A DNA stretch of 64,000 nucleotides from contig NZ_LT962671.1 of the NCBI RefSeq assembly GCF_900199545.1, positions 1,453,753-1,517,752 of the forward strand, given 5' to 3'. The translations under genes and the position numbers were made by a program. This stretch comes from Raoultibacter massiliensis. GTDB lineage: Bacteria; Actinomycetota; Coriobacteriia; Coriobacteriales; Eggerthellaceae. Of this stretch, positions 8,770 through 16,204 are shown piece after piece. The notes beneath the pieces are model-generated. The model was not told where the DNA came from and searched no databases. It saw nothing but the letters and a program-made list of their open reading frames with translations. The stretch's first letter is position 1. Every line of letters starts with the position of its first letter.

Positions 8770-10077
8770 TCAGCCTTCGACGATCATTGTTTCCATCAGC
8801 CAGGACAAGGCTTTCTTGCGGCGAATGCTCTCGCCGAGCGACGCTCGGTAACCGCGCCGCTCGAACTCCTCGTCTGGCAGTGTGGCTAGAGTTTGGGGAA
8901 GAGCGGCCTTTGCTTCGGCGATCTCGTCGCACGTTTCCGCAATCCCCCTCTTCCGCGCAAGCGCATCGAGCGCCAAATTCTGGCGAAGCGTCTCGGCCGC
9001 CTGCATGAACACGTTCATGTTGAATGCATCTTTCGTGGTGCCGTGCTCGTCGCAGTACTCTTCGAGCGTCATTCCCTTGGCGTCGATCGAGCTCAGGGTG
9101 GATGCCATCAGCGATTCTTTCGCTTCCTGGTACATCTCGTCGGGAATGGTGCCGACGAGCCTTTTTTCCAGAGCCGATCGAACCCGGAACACAAGCTCCT
9201 GCTGTTCGACCTTCTCCTTTTGCTGCTCCAAATCGGCACGTATGCGAGCACGAAACCCTTCGAGGTTTCCGAACTGGGGCAGCACGCGCTCGACCCACTC
9301 GTCGTCGACGACGGGTACAACCCGCTTCTGCACCTCGTACAACCTGACCGAGGCCCGATAGCTATCCGGTTTTTCGCCGACGGCCCCGTCATCTGCATCG
9401 AACGAGAAGGAGCGTTCCTCCCCGGGGGTCATACCGCACACGCCGTCGATGAACCCCTGCGGAACGCACCCCTCGGAAACCTCGACGCGCCGCCGCAACC
9501 CCGAGAGGCTTTTGCATGGAGCGCCGTTTTTCAGCATGTCTACGTCCATGAGCGCGAAATCCCCCACGCGAACATCCGCATGATCGGCGCTCTGGAATTC
9601 AGCGCACTGCTGGGCGGAAAAAGCTACCTGCGCATCCACGTCGCTCTCTTCGACCGCGACGACGGGACGCTGCACCCTCACGGGCCCCGCATCGAGAAGC
9701 GAAAGCTCGGGGCGGGGCGTGAGGTTGGCAACGAACGAGAAGGCACGGCCGAATGCCGGAACCTCCTTCGCATGGACGCCCGGCGCAAGCACGGTATCGA
9801 TGCCGAGTTCGCGCACGGCCTCCATCGTAAGTCGATTAAGCAGGAAATCCTTACTTGCCGCCCGGACTTCCTCCTCGCCAAGGGCATCTGCCAAAGCAAG
9901 GCTCAACGACGAGCAGTCTCCCGATGCGGCATCGATGCCCCTGACGCGCGCCATCAAACGATAGAACTCGTCAAGCAATTCATCGACCCGATCGGCCCCG
10001 ACCTCGATTTCAACCTCGATGCGCTGCCCGCCGTCTTTTTCCTCGGCAGCAAGTTTCAAGAACCCAGCTTGAACCAT
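8770..10077 (-). CDS. Trigger-factor-like chaperone lacking the ribosome-docking motif
   Basis: A 435-residue protein with trigger factor layout: N-terminal alpha/beta domain (residues about 15-120), FKBP-like prolyl isomerase domain (about 155-245, with a GFIDGVCGMTPGEER stretch) and a long helical C-terminal arm. The N-terminal loop that in trigger factor carries the GFRxGKxP ribosome-binding signature reads GIDAASGDCSS here (residues 47-57), so docking to ribosomal protein L23 is probably lost. GGGGGAG precedes the ATG. It lies inside the molybdopterin-enzyme cluster, which suggests a dedicated folding factor for these large cofactor enzymes. The housekeeping tig gene is not in this window. 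Confidence 0.8.
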   Translation of the reverse strand: MVQAGFLKLAAEEKDGGQRIEVEIEVGADRVDELLDEFYRLMARVRGIDAASGDCSSLSLALADALGEEEVRAASKDFLLNRLTMEAVRELGIDTVLAPGVHAKEVPAFGRAFSFVANLTPRPELSLLDAGPVRVQRPVVAVEESDVDAQVAFSAQQCAEFQSADHADVRVGDFALMDVDMLKNGAPCKSLSGLRRRVEVSEGCVPQGFIDGVCGMTPGEERSFSFDADDGAVGEKPDSYRASVRLYEVQKRVVPVVDDEWVERVLPQFGNLEGFRARIRADLEQQKEKVEQQELVFRVRSALEKRLVGTIPDEMYQEAKESLMASTLSSIDAKGMTLEEYCDEHGTTKDAFNMNVFMQAAETLRQNLALDALARKRGIAETCDEIAEAKAALPQTLATLPDEEFERRGYRASLGESIRRKKALSWLMETMIVEG

Positions 10078-10158
10078 GATGATATCTCCCCCATCGATCC
10101 TCGTTCAACGCTCCGCACAACCGCGCTTTCCTACACGCTCAGTCGATTCCCCTATGCG

Positions 10159-10392
10159 CTATCGGGCTCCGGGAGCCTTCGGCGCCCCGGGGGCAGCAGG
10201 CGCTCCCGGCGCTTTCGGAGCCCCGGGAGCGCTCGGCGCGGGCGGTCGGCCGGGAGCACCCATGGGACGCGGGCTGCTGGAGGCGAGCTCGGTTCCGCAT
10301 TCCTTGCATTCCGTATCGAAAAAGCTGTTCTCGGCCCCGCATTTCGGGCATTGTTTCGTTGCTGCTTGCGCATCTGCCGGTCTAAAACACAT
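10159..10392 (-). CDS. Single zinc-ribbon protein with Ala/Pro/Gly tail, MCFRPA family
   Basis: A 77-residue protein starting MCFRPA, with one zinc ribbon (CPKC...CKEC, residues about 15-32) and a tail of more than 35 residues built from APGAPKAPG-like units. AAAGGAG precedes the ATG. It is a paralogue of the 98-residue protein at 3054-3350, which has two ribbons. Both copies sit beside a molybdopterin enzyme/ferredoxin pair. The shared MCFRPA start implies selection on the extreme N-terminus. Function unknown. Confidence 0.75.
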   Translation of the reverse strand: MCFRPADAQAATKQCPKCGAENSFFDTECKECGTELASSSPRPMGAPGRPPAPSAPGAPKAPGAPAAPGAPKAPGAR

Positions 10393-10445
10393 GAAAAGCT
10401 CCTTTACGCTTGCTCGCCTGCGCCATCGGTGCGACGACGCTGCGA

Positions 10446-10688
10446 TTACTTGACTTTCTCCCCGTTTTTCTGGGCTTTGTAATACCTGCCCAAGGGAACG
10501 ATTTCCCCTTTCTCATCGGGACTTTCGTCTCCAGTGATTCGGTAGTACACGATCTCGGGCATCATCTCGACTTCGTTGAGCCATTCGTAGCGGTAGTACA
10601 GCTCTCCGTCGAGCAGATACGCCTCCACCGTCGACTCGGCAGCCAACAGGTCGGCATATGCGTCCATGATCTTCTGGCGATCCATCAC
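10446..10688 (-). CDS. Small conserved protein, tandem paralogue 2
   Basis: About 80 residues, acidic and soluble, with a VEAYLLDGELYYRYE core. The start may be GTG at 10688 (GGAGGA 8 bases upstream) or the adjacent ATG at 10685. The neighbour at 10800-11027 has the same core (VEAYIKDGALYYRYD), similar length and a similar C-terminal end (xxAQKxxxKxK), so the two are diverged tandem duplicates. There are no cysteines here and no membrane segment. It resembles no family I can name. Its placement after the ferredoxin gene suggests an accessory role for the enzyme complex. Confidence 0.7.
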   Translation of the reverse strand: MMDRQKIMDAYADLLAAESTVEAYLLDGELYYRYEWLNEVEMMPEIVYYRITGDESPDEKGEIVPLGRYYKAQKNGEKVK

Positions 10689-10799
10689 AGCCCCCTTCCT
10701 CCCGCCTGCCGAAGTCGGCTGGCAGGCGCGCGATCATTCTGTCTCCAATCGGGTTGCGTCCCATCGCCCGCCAACCAGGCGGCGGGACGCGTTGCATGC

Positions 10800-11027
10800 C
10801 TATTTCAGCTTGTCTCCCTTTTGCGCTTCATGGAACTCGACGGTTGTCACCTGCACGGGCTCGGTTGCCCCATCGGCGATCTTGTTGAAGGTGATCTGCC
10901 CGGGTTCCGTCACCGGGTCGGCGGCATCATAGCGGTAGTACAGCGCACCGTCTTTTATGTACGCTTCCACGCAAAGCCAATCGCTCACGAGATCCATGTA
11001 CTTCTCGGCAACGTCTTCTCTGTTCAT
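10800..11027 (-). CDS. Small conserved protein, tandem paralogue 1
   Basis: A 75-residue acidic protein, 12 bases downstream of the ferredoxin gene and so almost certainly co-transcribed with it. A SD-like GGAGTGAGATC precedes the ATG. The core VEAYIKDGALYYRYD is shared with the next gene (10446-10688), and both end in AQK...K. The predicted fold is a short helix followed by beta strands. Function unknown; the close linkage to a molybdopterin enzyme and ferredoxin argues for assembly, redox-partner or substrate-binding work, which is inference only. Confidence 0.72.
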   Translation of the reverse strand: MNREDVAEKYMDLVSDWLCVEAYIKDGALYYRYDAADPVTEPGQITFNKIADGATEPVQVTTVEFHEAQKGDKLK

Positions 11028-11039
11028 ACGATCTCACTC

Positions 11040-11375
11040 CTATTCCTCGCACGGGGTGAAAAGCACCATGTGCGACGAGGTCATCCGCTTAGCCAGTTCC
11101 TCCACCGGGCCGTATTCCATGCAAAGGCCCTGACAGTGGTGCACGCACGTGGGCAGACGGCCCTCCTTCACGCGATCGGCACACAAATCGCAGCGATCGG
11201 TCGGCGTGGGAATGAAGTTGAACTCCCACGTGTTTTCCTTGACAAGATCGGGACCCTGCTGCGTGAGCTTGATGCCCCATTCCCCCTCTTGAAAACCATG
11301 CTCCACCTTGCATGCCATCTCGCAGCTGTGGCATCCGGTGCAGAAGTTGTAATTGATAAGCAAGCCGTTCAACAT
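11040..11375 (-). CDS. Two-cluster 4Fe-4S ferredoxin subunit
   Basis: A 111-residue ferredoxin, homologous to the one at 3438-3779. CTGCHSCEMAC near residue 12 and CDLC...CVHHC further on provide ligands for two [4Fe-4S] clusters. A GGAGGA site precedes the ATG, and the gene follows the catalytic gene by 12 bases. Family members of the DmsB/transhydroxylase-beta type usually carry more clusters or a longer chain, so this is a reduced form. It should pass electrons to or from the molybdenum subunit in the cytoplasm. Confidence 0.9.
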   Translation of the reverse strand: MLNGLLINYNFCTGCHSCEMACKVEHGFQEGEWGIKLTQQGPDLVKENTWEFNFIPTPTDRCDLCADRVKEGRLPTCVHHCQGLCMEYGPVEELAKRMTSSHMVLFTPCEE

Positions 11376-11387
11376 GATTCCTCCTCC

Positions 11388-13712
11388 CTACCGGTTCACG
11401 ACTTCGAATTGATTGCGGCCTACGTTTTCGGGCATATCGCCCTTAGGCTCGGTTCCGTCTTCGACTTTGTAGACCTTGCATAGTTGGGTCTTGTACGAAG
11501 ATCCGTAGCCCGCAGTCGCCATATCGTTTTGGATGGTCAAGCAGTTGATGTTCGAATCGAACGCACCGTACAGACCGTCTTCGAGCTTCCCCGAGCGCTC
11601 GGGGAACCACCACCCGTGCTCGGCCATGATCGTGCCCTTCAAAACACCGTCGGACACCTCGGCTTTCTGCATGATCTTGCCCCACTGGTTCTCCAGGTAC
11701 ACCCAATCACCGTCGCGGATGCCCAGCTCCTCGGCGTCCTGGGTGTTGATCTCGCACAGGGGCCACGGGTGGAACTCGCGCATCGATTTGAGCTGACGGT
11801 GCTCCGAATGGAAGAATTCCCAGCTCCTACGCCCCGTCGTAAGCACGAAGGGATATTCTTTCGCCTCTTCGGGAGCCGAAACGGGGCTGCACGTGGGTTC
11901 CTTGAAGCTCGGCAGCGGATCGATACCCGCCGAATCGTACATGGTGCAGTACAGCTCGATGCGTCCCGTAGTCGTATTGAAGCCCGGCTGATGATCGAAG
12001 CGCATATCGCCCGTCTCGTATTTGCGGTATTGGAACTTCGGATACACGAGCGTCTTCTCTTGCAGTTCCTCCCACGTAATGTCGAACGGCATCGAAGAGA
12101 GATTCTTCATAACGTATTCGTTCATCTCGGGAACCGTATCCCAGAAGAACATATCGGGATTGAGGATCTGACCGAGCTCGAGCATGATCTGCTCGTCTCC
12201 GCGCGCATCGCCCGCTTGCAGGATCTTGTTGATGGCGCGCAGCGGCGTAAACCAAGCGCGGATGCCCCACCGCTCGCAGCCCATGGCGATGGGCAGAACG
12301 ATATCGGCGCAGCCAGCAGCGGTCGGCGTCATGAAAAGGTCGCACACCACGACGAACGGAACCTTCTGCCACGCTTCGTACACGCGCTTCGATTCGCCCG
12401 CCATGTTGATGAAGCTGTTCGTGGAGCACAGAAAGCCCATCTTGATGGGATAGGGCTCGCCGGTCTCCATTGCGAGCAGGATGTCGTCGCCCATGGAGTG
12501 AGGACCGAACCCGACCGTGCGCAGCGCGTACTTCCCATCGCCCAAGCGGCCCTCGCGCACTTCCTTGCCCATGCCCTTGCAGATGTTCTCGCGGATATCG
12601 GATTGAACATGGCCGTACTTCACGTTCACGAAACCACCCGGAACGTCGATGGAACCCGTGAGAACCTCGACGGCCGCAACGGCCAGCGAAGCACCGACAG
12701 CCCACTTCGTCTGGTCGAGCGGCAATCCCCACTGCAGGGCGACCGTTCCAGCAGACCCCAGATAGCGGGCCGCTTCGACGATTTTCTCTGCGGGAACCCA
12801 GGATATCTTCTCGACGACCTCGGGCGTATAAGCGGCGGCACGTTCCTCCAAAGCCTCCATCCCGTACACCCACATGTCGCAGAATTCCTTGTCGTACAGG
12901 TTTTCCTCGAGCATGACATGGCAGATGCCGAGCGCGACGGCGGCATCGGTACCGGGACGAAGCTGCAAGAATATTTCGGCGTGCGCCGCCATCCAGGTCA
13001 CACGGGTATCGACCACGAACAGCTTCGAACCGTGCTGCATGCAGTCGATGATCCAGTGCCCGAAGAACCCGTCGGCGTTGGACACGACCGGATTGCAGGC
13101 CCAGTTCAAAATCACATCGGGACGGCGATATTCGGGATCGTCGAATCGGTCGGCTGAAAGCTGAGCGCAATCCGCAATGAAATCGGAACCGAAAATAGCG
13201 TTCATGGCCTGCAGACGCGGCGTATAGCAGCAGTCGCCCGAAAGCATGCCAGCCGTATCGTTGGGGGTCTTGAATCCGGCGAATGCGAGCGAAGACGTCT
13301 GCCATGTGGCATTGCGCCCCGTGCCGATGCCCGTCACAATGGATTTGGGACCGTACTCCTCGGTAACCTCGCGGGCTTTTTCAGCGATGATGGCATACGC
13401 CTCGTCCATCGTGATCTCTTCCCACTTGTTCTCGCCGCGCTCTCCCACGCGCTTGAGCGGATGCAGAATGCGGTCAGGGTGATTCACCGCCTCGACCATC
13501 GCCAGGCAGCGCATGCACAGCCGGCCCTCGTTCACTGGAGAGCGGGGATCTCCCTCTATCTTCACGAGCTTGTCGTCTTTGGTGTAGAACAAAACATTGC
13601 ATCCTTGATGGCAGCCAGGTCCCGACCACTGGCAGCTTCGCGTGACCGTCGTATCCCCTTCCTGCCATTGCCACTCATCGCGATAGAGATCAGGATTCAT
13701 TCCTTTTCTCAT
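11388..13712 (-). CDS. Molybdopterin-dependent oxidoreductase, catalytic subunit (cluster 1)
   Basis: A 774-residue DMSO-reductase-family enzyme. ATG at 13712 is chosen because AGAGGAG lies 5 bases upstream; the frame stays open further upstream without a site. The N-terminal iron-sulfur ligands are C27-x6-C34-x3-C38-x27-C66, a longer first spacing than the usual two or three residues. A CxxPR motif at C162 aligns exactly with the second enzyme of the window. There is no Tat signal. It is the first gene of a minus-strand block of fifteen genes. The closest functional analogies by pattern are cytoplasmic hydratase, transhydroxylase and dehydroxylase enzymes that act on aromatic or unsaturated substrates; the actual substrate is unknown. 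Confidence 0.9.
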   Translation of the reverse strand: MRKGMNPDLYRDEWQWQEGDTTVTRSCQWSGPGCHQGCNVLFYTKDDKLVKIEGDPRSPVNEGRLCMRCLAMVEAVNHPDRILHPLKRVGERGENKWEEITMDEAYAIIAEKAREVTEEYGPKSIVTGIGTGRNATWQTSSLAFAGFKTPNDTAGMLSGDCCYTPRLQAMNAIFGSDFIADCAQLSADRFDDPEYRRPDVILNWACNPVVSNADGFFGHWIIDCMQHGSKLFVVDTRVTWMAAHAEIFLQLRPGTDAAVALGICHVMLEENLYDKEFCDMWVYGMEALEERAAAYTPEVVEKISWVPAEKIVEAARYLGSAGTVALQWGLPLDQTKWAVGASLAVAAVEVLTGSIDVPGGFVNVKYGHVQSDIRENICKGMGKEVREGRLGDGKYALRTVGFGPHSMGDDILLAMETGEPYPIKMGFLCSTNSFINMAGESKRVYEAWQKVPFVVVCDLFMTPTAAGCADIVLPIAMGCERWGIRAWFTPLRAINKILQAGDARGDEQIMLELGQILNPDMFFWDTVPEMNEYVMKNLSSMPFDITWEELQEKTLVYPKFQYRKYETGDMRFDHQPGFNTTTGRIELYCTMYDSAGIDPLPSFKEPTCSPVSAPEEAKEYPFVLTTGRRSWEFFHSEHRQLKSMREFHPWPLCEINTQDAEELGIRDGDWVYLENQWGKIMQKAEVSDGVLKGTIMAEHGWWFPERSGKLEDGLYGAFDSNINCLTIQNDMATAGYGSSYKTQLCKVYKVEDGTEPKGDMPENVGRNQFEVVNR

Positions 13713-14138
13713 GCAAACTCCTCTCTCGCCCCAAGCGGACGCCGCCAACGATCGCACGTGACCCGCAGCACATGGCGCCGACCGCCGATTAACCTCATCG
13801 ACGAGTGATTGTAAAAGGATGGGAGGGCATATGAAAAAGTCCGATTCGACCCCCTGGGGGCAAGGTGTCGGCATAGTTGGATTTCCGATTCCCGCCGCTG
13901 GATGAGGCGCTGCGCTATCCAAACGATGCCGAAACGGAATAAGCGCCATTCCGCGATGCGACGCGCCCGACGACGGCTTCGGCGTCAGCCGATACGACCC
14001 AATGGCTGTACTGGATAAACGACATGTCTTATGGTAACGTGTTCCAACAATGGCCGGCGATCGGCGGCGCCGACCCGGCTCTCGCAAGCACATCGGCCAT
14101 GCGATCCCATAATTCGATGGCAACGAACAGGAGCAACC
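13713..14138. other. Divergent intergenic region
   Basis: This 426-base stretch separates the minus-strand redox block from the plus-strand membrane protein gene. No convincing gene is seen in it. It contains the probable promoter of the redox block and an 11-base C/G palindrome, listed separately. Upstream of the plus-strand gene there is only its ribosome site (AGGAGC before 14139). Confidence 0.5.
13808..13860 (-). promoter_or_regulatory. Putative promoter and upstream palindrome of the redox block
   Basis: On the minus strand a TACAAT hexamer (13813-13808) could serve as -10; the -35 region at the right distance is poor (TTTCAT), which suggests an activator-dependent promoter. The perfect 11-base palindrome CCCCCTGGGGG (13850-13860) is centred about 54 bases upstream of the inferred start, a usual place for an activator site. 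A similar C-run/G-run element precedes the flavocytochrome gene (18209-18222). Family-level LuxR control is inference. Confidence 0.4.
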
Positions 14139-15389
14139 ATGCAGGATCACGACGCCCGGGTTCCCGAAGAAGCAAAACCCAGCGATTCAGATGTTCCCAA
14201 CCAAGCCGAAACCCCCTGCGATCCCGATGCCCCGCTCGACAACAGGAAGATCCCGCTGCCGCTGAAGATATTCGGCATACTGTGCCTCATCGGCGGCATT
14301 GCCGTTTTGCCGTTGATAGGCCTTCTCGTTTTCGTGATGGTCGAAGCGTTTCAGGAGGGCATGTTCTCCGACGATTCCATCGTGTCGAACATCCTGTTCT
14401 TCGCCCAAATCGGGCTCATGGCCGCCCTCACCATCCTGTTCATCATCCTCGGTGCGCGCCTCATGCGCAACAAACGCCGTGGGGCCAGACAGGTCGCCGA
14501 AGTGCTCATGGTGCTCGTGATCCTCATCGTTTTATGCGACATGATGCTGTTCGGCTTAAACGAAGACGATATCTTCTACGCCGTGATTTTCGTGATCCTC
14601 ATTGCTCTCTCAAGCTACATCGATCCCTCGCTTGCCGAAGAGCGCGAGCTGCAACGCAAGCTGCGCCTCATGGAGGACCGCTCGCAGGCCGAGCTCGGCG
14701 ACCGAGCGGGCCGCGACCTTTCGGGAGAAGGATTCATCACGCTGAACTTCTTCAACATCTTCTGGATATTCGTCGTCTGCTGCGTGATCGGGCTCATCCT
14801 CGAAACAATTTACCATTTCATGCTGTTCGGAGGCTACGAAGACCGGGCAGGGCTCCTGTTCGGCCCGTTCTCCCCCATTTACGGCTTCGGCGCCGTCCTC
14901 ATGACCGTCGCCCTGAATCGCTTCCACGACAAGCCCATTATCATCATCTTCCTCGTAAGCGCCGTTATCGGCGGCGCGTTCGAGTACCTGACAAGCTGGT
15001 TCATGCAGTTTGCATTCGGCATCATCGCCTGGGATTACTCGGGCACATGGCTCTCCATCGACGGGCGCACGAACGGCATGTTCATGATCATGTGGGGATG
15101 CCTCGGCGTGGTATGGATCAAGCTTTTGCTGCCGCAAATGCTCAAAATCGTGAATCTCATTCCATGGAACTGGCGCTACATCGTCACCACTGTAGCCGCC
15201 GCGCTCATGATCACAAACGGCGTGATGACCCTCATGTCGCTCGACTGCTGGTACGAACGGGAGGCGGGCAGAACGCCCGACACGCCGGTCGAGCAGTTCT
15301 TCGCCGACCACTTCGACAACGAGTACATGGAGCACCGCTTCCAGAGCATGTCCATCGATCCCGACAACGCAACCCGTACCGAGCGCTAA
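14139..15389 (+). CDS. Putative ABC-transporter permease-like membrane protein (CmpB family)
   Basis: A 416-residue membrane protein; ATG at 14139 follows AGGAGC. After a polar N-terminus (about 35 residues) come three or four hydrophobic helices, a charged loop, then a conserved C-terminal block with the pattern FxxxxxIGLILETIYH and LLFGPFSPIYGFGA. That block is the hallmark of the ABC_trans_CmpB family of uncharacterised membrane proteins common in Firmicutes and Coriobacteriia. No ATPase gene lies nearby, so an ABC transport function is doubtful despite the family name. It stands alone on the plus strand. Confidence 0.75.
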   Translation: MQDHDARVPEEAKPSDSDVPNQAETPCDPDAPLDNRKIPLPLKIFGILCLIGGIAVLPLIGLLVFVMVEAFQEGMFSDDSIVSNILFFAQIGLMAALTILFIILGARLMRNKRRGARQVAEVLMVLVILIVLCDMMLFGLNEDDIFYAVIFVILIALSSYIDPSLAEERELQRKLRLMEDRSQAELGDRAGRDLSGEGFITLNFFNIFWIFVVCCVIGLILETIYHFMLFGGYEDRAGLLFGPFSPIYGFGAVLMTVALNRFHDKPIIIIFLVSAVIGGAFEYLTSWFMQFAFGIIAWDYSGTWLSIDGRTNGMFMIMWGCLGVVWIKLLLPQMLKIVNLIPWNWRYIVTTVAAALMITNGVMTLMSLDCWYEREAGRTPDTPVEQFFADHFDNEYMEHRFQSMSIDPDNATRTER

Positions 15390-15491
15390 GGCGACGGGGG
15401 AACAGGCAGGGCAAGCCCCGAGCGCGATAGGCGATCGGGGCGTCGAGCGGCGTTTCCTCAGCGAGCGAATCGCCCCCGAAGCCGCTTCCCC

Positions 15492-15701
15492 CTAGTCGAA
15501 GTAGAACAGCTCCTCGAACTTCTTGTCGAGCGCGATGCAGATGACAAGCGCGAGCTTTGCAGTGGGATTGAACTGCCCCGTTTCGATCGACGAAACGGTT
15601 TGGCGCGATACGCCGACGAGGCGGGCAAACTCAAGCTGCGAATAGCCCCGCTCCTTGCGGGCTTTCCGCAAATTGTTGCGCAGGATCAACCGGTCATCCA
15701 T
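15492..15701 (-). CDS. XRE-family helix-turn-helix regulator (69 aa)
   Basis: A single HTH domain protein: residues 8-60 contain a typical XRE fold with SQLEFARLVGVSRQTVSSIE as helices 2-3. It starts at ATG 15701, whose A and T overlap the TGA stop of the upstream membrane protein (TGATG), so the two are translationally coupled. Small HTH proteins of this type paired with DUF6442 membrane proteins are frequent in Firmicutes and Actinobacteria. Two identical palindromes over the operon promoter are probably its operators, giving negative autoregulation. Confidence 0.85.
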   Translation of the reverse strand: MDDRLILRNNLRKARKERGYSQLEFARLVGVSRQTVSSIETGQFNPTAKLALVICIALDKKFEELFYFD

Positions 15702-16030
15702 CAGACGACAACCCCGTAGAAGCGCAGGATGAAAGTTGCGAACCAGATGAGGGCGACGAACGCGAACACGATCCCGCCCGCCAAGGCCGCACGCTCCCGC
15801 GCGTAACGATACCGGGCGAAAAACGTCGCAGCCGCGCCGAGAAACGCAATCGCCATGATATCGTTCGCCGATTCTCCGAATACAAAGATCTTTATCTGAC
15901 CGTATATCATAACGAGCGCGAACGTGACCCACATGCCGACCGATGCCGCACGATACCCCATCTGCTTCTCGCGCTCGTCGACGACGCCGTATTCGCTTCG
16001 GCTCTTTTCGAGGATTTCGCTTTTGTTCAC
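15701..16030 (-). CDS. DUF6442-type small membrane protein
   Basis: A 109-residue protein read from GTG at 16030, preceded by GGGAGG. It has a charged N-terminus (NKSEILEKSRSEYGVVDEREK) followed by about four hydrophobic helices, matching the DUF6442 family that is usually encoded with a small XRE regulator, as here. No catalytic motif is present. The coupling suggests the membrane protein and regulator form one functional unit, perhaps a signal sensor and repressor, but no function is established. Confidence 0.78.
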   Translation of the reverse strand: MNKSEILEKSRSEYGVVDEREKQMGYRAASVGMWVTFALVMIYGQIKIFVFGESANDIMAIAFLGAAATFFARYRYARERAALAGGIVFAFVALIWFATFILRFYGVVV

Positions 16031-16088
16031 GACCGCCTCCCGCCTGCACCCGCGCACGCTCGCCCAACAATGTGCAACGGCTTCATAT

Positions 16089-16142
16089 TGCCAAGTTTTC
16101 TTGACATAATGAAGTATACAGCATGCCAAGTTTTCTTGTCAA
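16089..16142 (-). promoter_or_regulatory. Promoter with two palindromic operators for the HTH operon
   Basis: Reading the minus strand, TTGACA (16142-16137) and TATACT (16118-16113) are separated by 18 bases, a strong sigma-70-type promoter. Two near-identical 18-base palindromes of the form TGxCAAG-AAAA-CTTGGCA lie at 16124-16141 (over the -35 and spacer) and 16089-16106 (just past the start point), 35 bases apart. This layout fits repression by the HTH protein encoded at the end of the operon. The same CAAG-N4-CTTG core was not noticed elsewhere in the window. Confidence 0.75.
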
Positions 16143-16166
16143 TTTAGACTTTGGCGAGCAGGGACG

Positions 16167-16199
16167 GAAAGCGGGAGGCTGCGGAGCTGCAGCCTCCCG
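16167..16199 (-). terminator. Rho-independent terminator of the flavocytochrome gene
   Basis: An 11-base-pair GC-rich stem (16172-16182 with 16189-16199) with a 6-base loop lies six bases past the stop codon at 16205. On the minus strand it is followed by CTTTCC, a short U-tract, so the terminator is fairly strong in the stem and weak in the tail. Confidence 0.7.
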
Positions 16200-16204
16200 G
16201 TCGC

